Position numbers and translations under genes: made by a program. Shown piece after piece: positions 24,350 to 36,200 of a stretch of DNA of 64,000 nucleotides. This DNA is from Endomychus coccineus. Its lineage: Eukaryota; Arthropoda; Insecta; Coleoptera; Endomychidae. The stretch lies in the NCBI GenBank assembly GCA_958510875.1, contig OY294068.1, forward strand, positions 66,690,633 to 66,754,632, written 5' to 3'. The notes under the pieces are model-generated. The model was not told the origin of the DNA. It did no database searches and saw only the letters and a program-made list of their open reading frames with translations. The first letter of the stretch is position 1, and every line of letters begins with the position of its first letter.

Positions 24350-25055
24350 TTTTACCTTTAATTTTTTTTCATTTTGTTATTGTTGTTGTAAGCCACTAAT
24401 TAAATTTCTTATTTTCGTTTTTGTTTAATTGTTTTTCAGAAATCAGGTATTTTAATTTTTTACTAGCAAACGATGTGTCAAACTAAAAAAAAGTAAAGAG
24501 CCTTTTTTTATTGTGAATTGAACAAGGATTTTAGAAATAATTTTTGCTTCTGAATTAATCAGTGGCGTACCATATTTTTTATGAAAAATAGTCGAAGATG
24601 TGTCTGTAAGCACGCCACTGGTGGAAGTAAAATAATATTTTTTACGTGAAAAGATGTATTCAAATTATCTATTCAAACGTACCAAATTTCATTTAAATAT
24701 CTGTTTTAAAAATATTATTAAATCTGGATTTTTTTATAAAAATTTTGACAGCCTGTATCTTTGTAACGAAGCATTTTTCGAATATAGTTTATAGTACAAA
24801 CTGATATTATTTTGTAGTTATCTGTCTGCCTGTGAAGTTTCCGCTTTCGAAACTGGACCACCTGTATATAGCTACAGCGTGATATCACGTAACGGACTCA
24901 CTTCAAAAAATTTACCAAAATACTTTGTTTTTGTATCTTATTCTAAAGAGTTAATGAACGACCCTCGTATCTACAATTTTTGTAGATAGCTTTATTGGAT
25001 ATCTTGTATTATAAGAGATATATCAAACTTCGACACACTAATGTCGCACCCTGTA
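24350..25055 (+). repeat. 3' non-coding part and terminal end of the mariner-like element
   Basis: Follows the transposase stop and ends at GTCGCACCCTGTA (25043-25055), the same ACAGGGTG-type tip seen on the mariner element at 34521-36121. The matching left end was not found. It ends 35 bp from the last exon of the ATRX-like gene. A short inverted pair (CAGTGGCG / CGCCACTG, 24560 and 24613) lies inside. Confidence 0.45.
24991..24996 (-). promoter_or_regulatory. Candidate polyadenylation signal for the ATRX-like gene
   Basis: AATAAA on the minus strand about 90 nt after the TGA at 25088-25086. It lies inside the mariner-like end. It matters only if exon 9 is the last exon. Confidence 0.3.
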
Positions 25056-25089
25056 TTAAATATATTGGCAGAAATAATACAGTACTCAC

Positions 25090-27219
25090 CATTTCTTTGG
25101 TAAGTGTTCAGATTCGTCCGAATTATTGACTTTCTTTGGTGGCATCTTTTGCACAGTTTCAATCAAATCGTCCGGATTTTTGCTTCCATTTTGTTGCATC
25201 AACTTACGATTCCACTCAATAGGACCAGGATTTGCATATTTGCGAGGCTCGTATCTCAAAGAAGGGTCCATTGTAGTAGCCTTATTCGGGTACCGTGCAT
25301 GTGTTTTCATACAATCTACATATGGCATAACCACAAGATTATTTGTGGAAGAAGCTAGGTTTGGGTTTGTTATAGGTCGGTCTCTTATTGCATTTTGTCC
25401 ACTTTTGGATTGAGGTATCACAGTTTTCGAACTACAACCATTGCGTGATTCAGCCGATGACGTTTTATTCCCATTGGTTAAGTTATATTTGTTGAATGGA
25501 ACTCGTGTTGTATTCAAACCATCTGAAGAGCAGACATTCAGTGACCGAAGATGCCCTGTTTCTTCACGATCAACTTTCCGCTCATGTTCCTTGGGCAATT
25601 GTGTAGAATTCGTCACCAATGGTTTGCCTAAGCTGACGTTTCGTTGAACACTTGTATTTACTATCGATTTCTTTCTTTCTCTTTTGGGAATATTTGGTTT
25701 TATACTTTTATTATTTATATAGACGAATTTCTTTAAATCTGTCGGAGCGGGAGATTGTATTTGATCTCTAGTCTGTGATATGTTTTTGACAAATCCTTCA
25801 CCTCCATTCGATTTCCTTGCGGAAATAGCAGTAGTTTTACTTCTATCGACATTTTTGGATTGAATTCCAACTCTCTGCGCAGGATTTAAAGTCATCCCAT
25901 TGGATTGCTTCTGTTGATTATTGAATTTATCAAAATAAGAGGTAGTTGCACTCGTGGAAACTGTGTCATTAGTGGTTTTGGTTGAAGGGCTTCCTGATAC
26001 CTGACATATATTTCCTCCAGAATAATATGACAATATTTTTTCCAATGGGTTAGTAGGTTTGTTAGATGTAGAATTGGAGGTGACCGACTTGTTCTCAATT
26101 TTTTTCGTAATTCCAGTTTGTGCTGAAGGATAGTGTAGGTCATCTTGTGGTTTTGTAGAAGGGATCGATGGCGATACTAATGTTTGAACTTTATTCAGAA
26201 CAGGTTTTTTATAGTTGCCACGGTGAATTTCCTGTTCAGAAGTCTGTGATGAGTTTGGTAGATTGCCTTTAATCTGCAAGGATTTCATTTGCTTGGACTG
26301 ATCCATTAGTTTGCGTAGTACTTTTGAAGAAGTATGTGTCCATTTAATTGGCATGGATTTACTTGTTGCATCATTTGTTGGTAGTACAGAATATTGTGGA
26401 GCATTACCCACCACATTTTCTTGTATATTTGAAGGAACTTTTGGAATATTAACTTCGCTTTGGATCGAATAAGATTCTACAATACCATTAGTTTTCACTG
26501 TATTATTATTGTGTTGCTGCATAGTATCAGATTTGTTAAGAGTGTGATTTGCATTACTTTTTAGACATGATGTTTGATGATCATCTGTCGATCTACCCAA
26601 ATTCATTTTAGAATCGTGTGTGATAGTTTTTGATCTCTTCAAACCTGATTTACGCTTTTCTATTAGTTGGTGCACATTAGAGATAGAAGAATTGCTTTTA
26701 AAGTCAACGTAGGTTTTCGAGGTTTCCAGGAGCGCGTGAGATGCTGCATCACCTCGTGCTATTTCTGGATTTTCCTTAGTTGTAGCATTCGCGGTTGCAT
26801 AGTGTGATGTTGTTTCATCTTGAACATTCAATGAGCTCGACGAAGGAATGATAATACTTTTGATCAAATTATTATTGGTAGATTCACCATGGAGTGGAAA
26901 GTTATTGGCAATTAGAGGAGTTTCTTTTTGAACTTGTTCTAACGTAACACCCGTTTTCTGTAGTACCTCTCGTAAATTATTCACTTTTTTCATCATATTC
27001 TTGTTGGTACAATTTACATTTGAGTTTAGATTGTTTGCAAGTACAGATGTAAGTTTAGCTTGCATATTATTATTCATGATCTTTCGAATGGTATCTTCTA
27101 ACGTCAAGGAGTTTCGATTCTTTTGGGATAGCATTTGATTCACGTTACTATCCAGAATGGTGCCATTCCTTACTTCGTTTGGGTTCTTAAAGAGATGATT
27201 ATTCTCAAGAACCGGTAAT
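25090..27219 (-). CDS. ATRX-like gene exon 9, low-complexity tail
   Basis: The acceptor TTTTTTCAG at 27220 precedes A-TTA-CCG (R-LPVLENNHLFKN). About 709 open codons follow, rich in Ser, Asn, Thr, Lys and Gln, with few Trp/Cys and no recognised domain. A short ordered-looking end reads GPIEWNRKLMQQNG, then NPDDLIETVQKMPPKK. At the end the reading AAA-TGG-TGA overlaps the strong donor ATG|GTGAGT. Either translation stops at TGA (25088-25086), or the exon is spliced at 25090 to a further exon I could not find. The preserved frame over 2.1 kb argues for selection on protein coding. Confidence 0.8.
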
Positions 27220-30200
27220 CTGAAAAAAGAGAATATTGAAATAATTCTTAGTGTATTCAAACAGATATAACTTTATATTTTGGAATCATTATTAAATAAT
27301 AAAATATTAATAAATTAGCCTTTTCTTAGTATGTTATGTCCCACATATCATGAAAATATAGAAGTTTGGGATCACATATTCAGATCATATAGCTGCAATA
27401 ATTACATTAAGAAATGGGTAAGTCCTGTTCAGGATAAGGAAGAAATTACGTGATAGAAACACAAAGATGACACGCCCGTTGCCAACAATACAGTCACGTT
27501 AGTGTTTCTATAATATAAGTGATAACAGAGTAATGTGTATCAATATGATACATCATCACAAGTAACAGCTTCCACCATCGAGTTATAGTAACTGTTTGAT
27601 AATGTGAATAATTTTGTGTTATTTTTTAATGTGCGCTATTTAAAGGAACCATATCGTTTAAAGCTGTCAAGTGATATTTATTAGGGGGAGCATAAGTATG
27701 ATACATGCGAATTCATTTTTATTTTTGGAAACGTTTAGGTTACTTGTGTGAAGTACCTTGCTAGTTTTGGCGATTTTTACTCACGACGGCTTCAACACTC
27801 CTTCAAGTCTACCAGATCTGAGTCCCATTGACTTTTATGTTGGTTTCTCGGGCGACAGATTTTTTGTCAAGGTTTACTCTTCGTTAAGGGCTTCTGCTAG
27901 GGCCCTTAACCACAAAGCGTATCACTGTGCTATCTATGGATAGTCTTGTCCCAGAGTAGTCTCAGTGAAGTAAGTAACCAGGGGTCAATAGGGTAGACTG
28001 AATAGTATTGGAATTGCAGGCTTTAATTGTAATTAATACTTCTTCCCAAAACGGGTTGAATTTGTCGGGGAAAAAAAATTTAATAGTTTAAAAATTGCGT
28101 TTTTTTTTTAAATAAAAAACGGCGTTTTTTAATACTACATGATAATTTCAACATATGTAAAACGACTATTTTTAATACAACATCGATACAACCCTTTCTA
28201 TCGTGCTAGACAGTTTTGATGCGGAAGGGTTGCGCTCCGTTATTAGCATTTGTTTATCGATTTTAATTTACGAAAAAACACTTATAGTAGGTGAAATCAA
28301 TGTCAACATTTTCGACAAATCCAAAAAATACAGTGTCTGATACCGGAAACGTCACTAAAGGCACCAAAATTTAAATTTTTCAAAAAAAATACAATAAAAC
28401 ATATATCACAATATATATGGTAATTGTTACAATATAAACTGAGTGAATTCATTATTACATTTTCTTTTTCAGGATTTGTGTTAAAACCGTGTTTGTTATA
28501 TCTTTCAATTTTTCTTATGCACTTCTCTTGCATGCGACATTTTCTATTTTCAAAAATTTGAAACAGGAAAAAAACATGTAGATTTATATAAAAAAAACTA
28601 TTGTAGGAATGTACTATATATAGTTTATATCCTAAAATTTCATGAAGGGCAAACACCTGAATTTCCCCGCATCGAACACAAGATAAAATATCAAGGGACA
28701 GTCAGTAGTGGTGAAACTTTAATTTTCTGTTCTGTTTAACTCGTTGTTACAAAAAAAAAGAAATGTTCTTTTTTTCCAAACTTACTTTGTAAAAATTTTA
28801 ACATAGAAATTATAAGGAAAAATATATACCAGAATGGAACTCACAGTTTTATTATTATACTAGAATCAAATATAAAACGCGCCAAATCATCTTCGAAATT
28901 TTCGTTATATATATTCTATAGTTATTTCAAAAAAGGGTTGTACTTGATTTCTTTTTTTTCTTGCGTGTAGCTTGAAGTTCAAATATACAAATAATTCTAT
29001 ATATAAATATATATAGAAATAAAATAAAAGGGTTGTATCGATGTAGTATTAAAAATAGTCGTTTTATATATGATGAAATTATTATGCAGTATTAAAAAAG
29101 GTAGTTTTTTATTAAAAAAACCGCAATTTTTAAACTATAAAATGTATTCCCCCAAACAAATTCAACCCGTTTTGGGGGGAGGGGGAAGCGGTGGTTCACT
29201 TTCTGACGACTCGAAAAACATGTTTTGGACACCTCAAATAGTAAATTGCCGAAGTTTAGAGCCTCCATATGCAGTTTTTCTTGTCAAAATGATTTTTTGA
29301 AAAAAAAAAAACAAAATCATCAATAAATTTCAGCTAAATTTGATGACATTTGATCAATTTTACTGAAACTGGCCCCCGCAACCTTTCTGGCTTTAATTGT
29401 TTAGTGACAGGTATTGTATAGGCTATCGAATGACACTATTTTCAAGGGGTTATAATCCAGTCCAAATTTTCCCTATGCATAATGGGTAAAAAAAAGGGTT
29501 GTTCCATATGTACCTTTCTGGCTTATGTACATTCCTATACATTTTATGATGCCAGATCGTATTTTCATAACGCCAGAAAGTTACAATTCATACCAACATA
29601 GGCCTAATGATATCATCTTCGTTCTAAGAAACGGCCTCTTCGATCATAAATAACCTTATATTAGAAAATTCGTGAAAACGTGCGCAACGACTTGCGCTAT
29701 AAACCAGAAAGTTATAATTTGCGACTTTTATGTATATATCAGCTCTTGTACTATTCATGTTCCTAGAACAGTTGTTTAGAATTTGTCAGAAATGGTTCGC
29801 TTAAACTGACGTTTTGAATCACTCACAAAATTTATTTTTAACGAGAAAATGGGGGGATGTAATGAGGAAAATGCAATAATTGGAATAAGGCCTATGTAAA
29901 TATTATTAGCAGGTTAATATTAAAACTTAATGAATATGATATCTGGAATAGACATTTGTAAGTAGAGATTCGACATGGATTGGTATTCAGTTTTTCAATA
30001 AAATGGAATGGATCACTTCTCTGCTAATTCAATTTGATGTTTCTGGGAATAATAAAGCAAACAGTTTCACATCCCTCAAGAATGTAGAGGGAGAAAATTG
30101 TCACAGAGCTACCTCAGCTATAATTCAACTGAACATGTTTATTACGGTTTGTCACATGTATTTCTAGATTTCCAAACTAAACAAATCTGGAAGTTTTCAT

Positions 30201-33200
30201 TTTCATATAATTATATGTAACTGTATAAATGCAACTAGTATTAATTACCTTAGTGAACCGTTTGCCTCTGCTGATGGTGGAATGTTTGATGGTAAAATAG
30301 AAGCAGGGAGATTCATATCCATTTCAGCGTGCATAGCAGGACGTTTCGCAAGACTGGCGTTTGCTTCGTTTTCTGAAAGAAAGGTTGATAAACATAATTA
30401 AGTACTCCTAAATCGGAATGTGCTTCCTGATAGTGCTAAGTTTAACACGATTCTCTTTCTGCTTTCGTTAATATAGAATACGAAAAAAGTTTTCGTTATT
30501 AGAATAGATAAGATATGAATAAAAGTGATGAAAAGTTAAAAACAAATTTTATTTTAGTAAAACTAAAGAACCTGAATTCCAAGAATAAATAATAAATATC
30601 AAAATTGAATGCCATAAAATGCACGGGAGATTCCTTTTTCTAAATAAAGACAAAAAGTCTTAGCATACAAATGTCCTAAAACGCACGTTTTTGAGGATTA
30701 ATAGGCCGTGGAAACAACGCCTCAATAGTGGCCACCACTGTCCCTCGATTTGATTACCTTGGATATTTTCTGGGGTGCATTTAAACAAGAATTTTACAAG
30801 ATAGGCATTGAAAGTGAAGATTTACTTTAGCAGCAGATAGGTCTTCAATCAATCAATCAAAAAGGGGGCCGACGAGTCCGGAGCACTTAGACCACTTGAT
30901 TGGGTCCATTGTGCGCCTCTTGATACGAGAATCAGTCCAGCAGGTCTAAGGCAGAGCCAAAGGCTGAGATTTTGCATGGACTGATATCTCTTATTGCTTC
31001 AAGCGGCATATGTGTATTGCCGAGGTGTTGTAGCCTGAGAGAATAACGGCCTTCTTTACCCGGGTTTCCAGGTGCATTTTCCAGCTCAGTTTAGCATCGA
31101 GGATAACTCCAAGGTACTTCACTGAGCCTTTCATGTGCAGGGACCTTGCAAACAAACGAATGTCTGGTAGCAGTCCCAGTTTCCGTTTCCTCGTGAAAAG
31201 AACCACTTCGGTCTTTTCAGGATTCACCCTGAGTCCCTTGACCTGGCACCAGCGAGCAACGATGGCAAGTGCAGTGTTTTGCAGCTCGCACAAGGTAGCC
31301 GGGTGTCTTCCGAGGGTCACAGCTGCCAAGACGTCTGCGTAGGCTTGGGCGTAAAGCCCAGTCTCATTCAGCTCGACCAACAAACTGTCCACCACCAGGC
31401 ACCACAGGAGCGGAGACAGTACTGCTCCTTGAGGGCAACCACGGGTGACGTGTGTACATGCGACGCTGACATGGTGCGCCGTTATCAGTTTCTGCGAGAG
31501 CATGCACTTGATCCACCTGACCAAGGTGTGATCGATTCCTTGTCTCTCCGCAGCATGACACATGGACTCGAAGGAGGTATTGTTAAACGTCCCTTCGATA
31601 TCCAGGAAACGTCTATGGCGCTCTGTCCGAGACTAATAGCTCCTTCGATCTGGGTAACCAGCTGATGAAGGGCCGCCCTGATAGGCGTACTGTCGACGGT
31701 GAAGCGGAAAATCCGTTAAAGCGCCGTCTTTGATATACCTATCGATCAGCCTCTGCAGCGCTTTCAAGAGAAAGGATGTGAGGCTGTTAGGGCGGAAAGA
31801 TTTGGCTCAAGTGAAGTCAGTTCTTCCCGCCTTAGGAATGATAACGACTTTGACCGACCTTGGTATAAAGGCAGAGGCAGATAGGTCTGACTTCTAATTA
31901 AGTTCGCAAAACCACCGGGCATTTTTTGAACGTTTACGTCGTATTAAAGTTTGTATTAATTGTAATGGAGGTCATTTTGAACATCTTTCGTAGTTTTTGT
32001 GGTTTTTCTGTTTTAGCAAGTGTGTGGTAATTAATTCCTTCAAGTGTAATAAAGTGTCCTCGGTGAAATAACTCTAAAAGTATTTATTTTTACATTTAAG
32101 GCTTGGTTTTATGTATTTCAAAAAAATCAATATTTTCCAATGAGGATCTACACCTATTTAATTTTAAATATAATCAAGCTCTTTTTACTAATGTAAACAA
32201 GAATTACGAAAAAAGGTAAAGAAACATTTGCCTCAACCCATTTTTTCTCAAAAAGGACCGAACGTTCCTCATAGTTACACCACTGGTAGAAATTTTTAGC
32301 AGACAATTTGTCGAGTAACGCCTATTCACCAAACATATGAGCACAAATGGCATAAAAATATCTTGGTTTCGAAAATACAGGGAAAACAAAATCTTGTTTG
32401 GAAAATGCAACACAAACAGTGCGTTTGAGGACATATGTTTACGATGACTTTTAGACTTTATTTTGAACAAGGAATCTTCAGTATCCTTTATGACATCCAA
32501 TTCTGTGACAAGTTTGAAGTTTCTTTGCCTAAGGGGTACAATTCTGTATAAATATATTATGAAATTGAGTTCTAGGCGCTTGAGCGACTCATTCGCTCGA
32601 GGATATTGTGTATTCATTATGGCGAAACGTTGGGAAAAATTTATACTGGTTCAAGAGTATACGGAATGTTATAAATACCTAAACAAAATTTTGATGATCG
32701 GAACCTTTATTTTTAAACAAATTAATGAAAAGATTTTTGGAAACATCGCGACGATTTGATTTTTTTTTGGACGTCGCAATTTATCAGGTTTCAGCCACCC
32801 CTTCTGTAAATATATACAGAAATGCCAAAAAATGTGGCTTATATCTGTTACTAATGGGCCAATTTCGATAAAGTTTTAGTTGAAGGTACTTTAAGTCACC
32901 CACAAACCTCACGCCATATTAGCCCATATTATTGAACCGTTTAGCCGAAATTGCATTTTGCAACTCGTTCCACTGATCTCATGAGAAGAACTAAACAGTT
33001 GTCTGGAACTAATACACGTCCTGTCACTGTTCAACCTGGCGAACCAAAAACCTTGTATATCGTATGATTCTAACACGCCAATATAAAGAATCAACTTATT
33101 TCTCCGTCCATTATTGAAGGATCTTCTGTTTCGCTAATCTTTATGAACACGTAGGTACTACTGAAATGAAAGTATTTGGTCCCATAATTTCTTGAAAAAA

Positions 33201-36200
33201 AAAATACCAGAGGACAACTGCATTGATATCTGTACCGACGGAGCTAAGACCACGACGCAAATTTTCATTACAAATGCATGAATATACTGCAATATTAATG
33301 TTTAGGTATCAGCACGAAAACGCATTAATGGAGGATCTTTTTTTTGCAAATCCCTAGCAATACGTAGCTCCTACTGAAGTTAAAAATATTTGGTCACCTA
33401 ATTCTTCTCGTGAGAATAAAATACCAAAGGACAATTGCATTGATATCTGTACCGATGGAGCAAAGGCCATGCGTTGCATAATTAATGGAACTATACAGCC
33501 GAAAACTGTTCTAGTAGCAGCCACTGCATGATCCATAGGCAGGAACTCGCTACAAAAAATTATCTCCCAGTTATGAGAATGCCCTTGATGAGATCGACAA
33601 AATCTCGGTCACTAAATAATGGTTTATTCGAAATACTGTGAGGAAATAGGAAGTGTACATAAATCTCTTCTTTTACACACTGAGGTCAGATGGTCACCTC
33701 GGAAAAATATACGGACCTGTATTTTTTGGAGCACAATTTCAAATTGAATCATTTGATAGAAATTGGCTGCTACAAATTGCCAATTTAAACGATATTTCTA
33801 CAGAGATTGATGGACTTAATTTAACCCTCAGGGTAAACAAGCAAATGTATTTACTGATCACGAAAATATTCCAGCTTCCAAGAAAAAGAAAAAATGTTGA
33901 ACAATTTGTATGTGCTGCAACAAGTTTGATTGCTTCACAACATATAAAAGGCTTTTCAGAAGATGAAAGGGTTAAAATAGGTGACATTTATTTAAGAAAT
34001 TATTCAGGACCTGAAAAGTTTTAGTACCTAAGTAGATGCCCCACTAAGAGAATCTTTGCAATATAATACTAGTAGATTTCTCGCACTTTAATAAAGTGAC
34101 CTTTGCATAATAGGCAACAAGGGATTTCTGTTGATATTGTTTTGAATTTATGTTTAAAATTTTATATTTCTATATTGGACATAGTTGACTTGAATATTAT
34201 TTAGTTGAAAAAAAATATTGAATGAAAATTATTCTTTCTAAATTCTTCCTTTTAATGTCCTAAAGTTTTGTTACCATCGTTCAGTAGCCGAATATTAAAA
34301 AATAGAAAGCAAGAATACCCCCCCCCCCCCCACATCTCTTTGATTACGTAATATGTGTACCCCCTAAGACAGTTTATGGTTTCTAAAGATATAAAGATAT
34401 ATAGAGAAATCTTGTATATTTTGAAAACAATTATCTGTGGAAAACAGTCCAAATTAATTTCTGTAAGCCGCTGTAACTTTTATTTTATTTGGTTTTCGTC
34501 AAAAGTTGCAATATGTTCTATACAGGGTGTTTCAGTTTTTTCGTTCTGTAAACGATAGAACTTCTAAAAATAATAGGGGTCTTTCATAAAAAATCACTTC
34601 GTTCCCAAAATACGGTGTTGAAGTTTTGAAAAAATATTACATTTTCTTCATTATCTTCTAAACAAATGAAGATTTTCAGTTCAAACTTGGTAAATTTCAG
34701 TTTTACTGGATGACACATTTTTTTGGTTATAAAATGTTCTTGAGACAAATACAGTAGAGTAGTTATGGGGGTTTGTATCCATTTAAACCCTTTCAACTTC
34801 TACGCCAATTTATTTTCTATAAGAAAGTCTTCATGATAAATTTCACTTGGAGGCTTCCTGTTCGAGCCATTTTGATTTTTCTAATCAGAGTAATCTTTGG
34901 AATTTCTTTTGAAAGGCTATTTAAAACATAAGAAAATATTCAAATACCTATTTATTGCTAACGATGAAAAATAATTCATAATAAATGCTCAAAATGATCC
35001 ATTTACTTCAACGAAACGTCGACATAGATTTCTCAACGACCTTCTTGTTCGAATTAACATTTTATTATTAATTTCCCCACAAGCTCTTCGAATTCGATTA
35101 GGTAGATCATCTCTATTATGAAACGGCGTGGCAGAATTTTATCTTTCAAATAACCCCAAGCAAAAAAGTCCAGAGGATTGAGGTCAGGTGATCGAGGAGG
35201 CCATGCAACTGTACCACATCCATCTTTCACCGTACTTTCTATTTAGCCATTCTCGTACTTATCTGTCAAAATGGGCAGGACAGTCATCCAATTGTATACG
35301 TGCATCTGTTCCCTCATTGTGTGGTGTCTTCGCAATTAGTTCCAAAAATTTCTAAAAATGCAGCGACTGGTTAATATGTCTGGTAAACGTATGGGCCAAA
35401 AATATTGTTTTTATAAATGCCAAGCCAGACATTGACATTGAATTCTTCTCGAAAATTCCTAGATCTTGTATCATGATGGGCTTTCATTTGAACAACAACG
35501 GAAACTTCCTCCAGTGAGTATTGTGGACAGATGAAGCATATTTTACACGGACGTGAATTTATTAATTTTCACAATTTACGTTTACGGGCGAATGAAAACG
35601 CTCATGATCTAGGAATTTCCAAGTGAAATGCAGTGTCAATGTCAGGCTTAGCATTTACACAAACAATGTTTTTGGCCCATACGTTTTACCAGATAGACTA
35701 ACGGCCGCTGCATTTTTAGAATTTTTGTTATCGTTACCAATAAAAAGGTATTAACAATTTTTTACTTTTTAAATAGCCTTTCAAATTTGTAAATAATAAT
35801 TTCCGATCTTTGGCGTAGAAGTTTAAGGGGTTTAAATGGGTACAAAACCCCATAACCACGCTACTGTATTTGTCTCAAAAACATTTAGTGACCAAAAAAA
35901 TTTCTCATCCAGTAAAACTGAACTGTACCAAGTTTGAACTAAAAATTTTCATTTGTTCAGAAGATAATAAAGAAAATGTTATAATTTTTCAAAACTTCAA
36001 CACCCTGTATTTCGGAAGCGAAGTGATTTAGAGAAAAATTTTATATGAAAGACCCCTATTATTTTCAGAAGTTCTATCGTTTGCCGAAGTTATGAACGAA
36101 AAAAATGAGACACCCTGTATACTACTGAGGTTTTTAATTTTTGATTATCACAGCAATATATTATTGAAACGTCAAAAGCAAGACAAATTCCAATCCCAAT

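Larger units (their letters stand above)
30715..31999 (+). pseudogene. mariner/Tc1-like transposase C-terminus, split by a LINE
   Basis: The left part (to 30844) reads VxWPPLSLDLITLDIFWGAF, a worn form of the WPPRSPDLxPLDFxxWG block, then ESEDLL. The right part (from 31889) reads AFFERLRRIKVCINCNGGHF then EHLS and a stop, the usual C-terminus of the family. The two halves join across the LINE at 30845-31876. Confidence 0.6.
34521..36121. mobile_element. Palindromic mariner-type element with very long inverted arms
   Basis: The ends are TACAGGGTGTTTC (34521) and its mirror ending ACACCCTGTA (36119), flanked by TA. The arms run inward for about 950 bp on the left and 530 bp on the right, leaving only about 100 bp unpaired around 35490-35590. 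Each arm holds part of the same transposase: minus strand on the left, plus strand on the right. This is best explained as an inverted duplication of one mariner 3' half, with a deletion in the right arm. Confidence 0.7.

Noticed and set aside
25126..25413. Plus-strand frames opposite exon 9
   Set aside because: Shadows of the long low-complexity exon. Splice sites and phase support the minus strand only.
32204..32617. 137-codon minus-strand frame
   Set aside because: No domain, no splice partner in phase with the ATRX-like exons, AT-driven composition.
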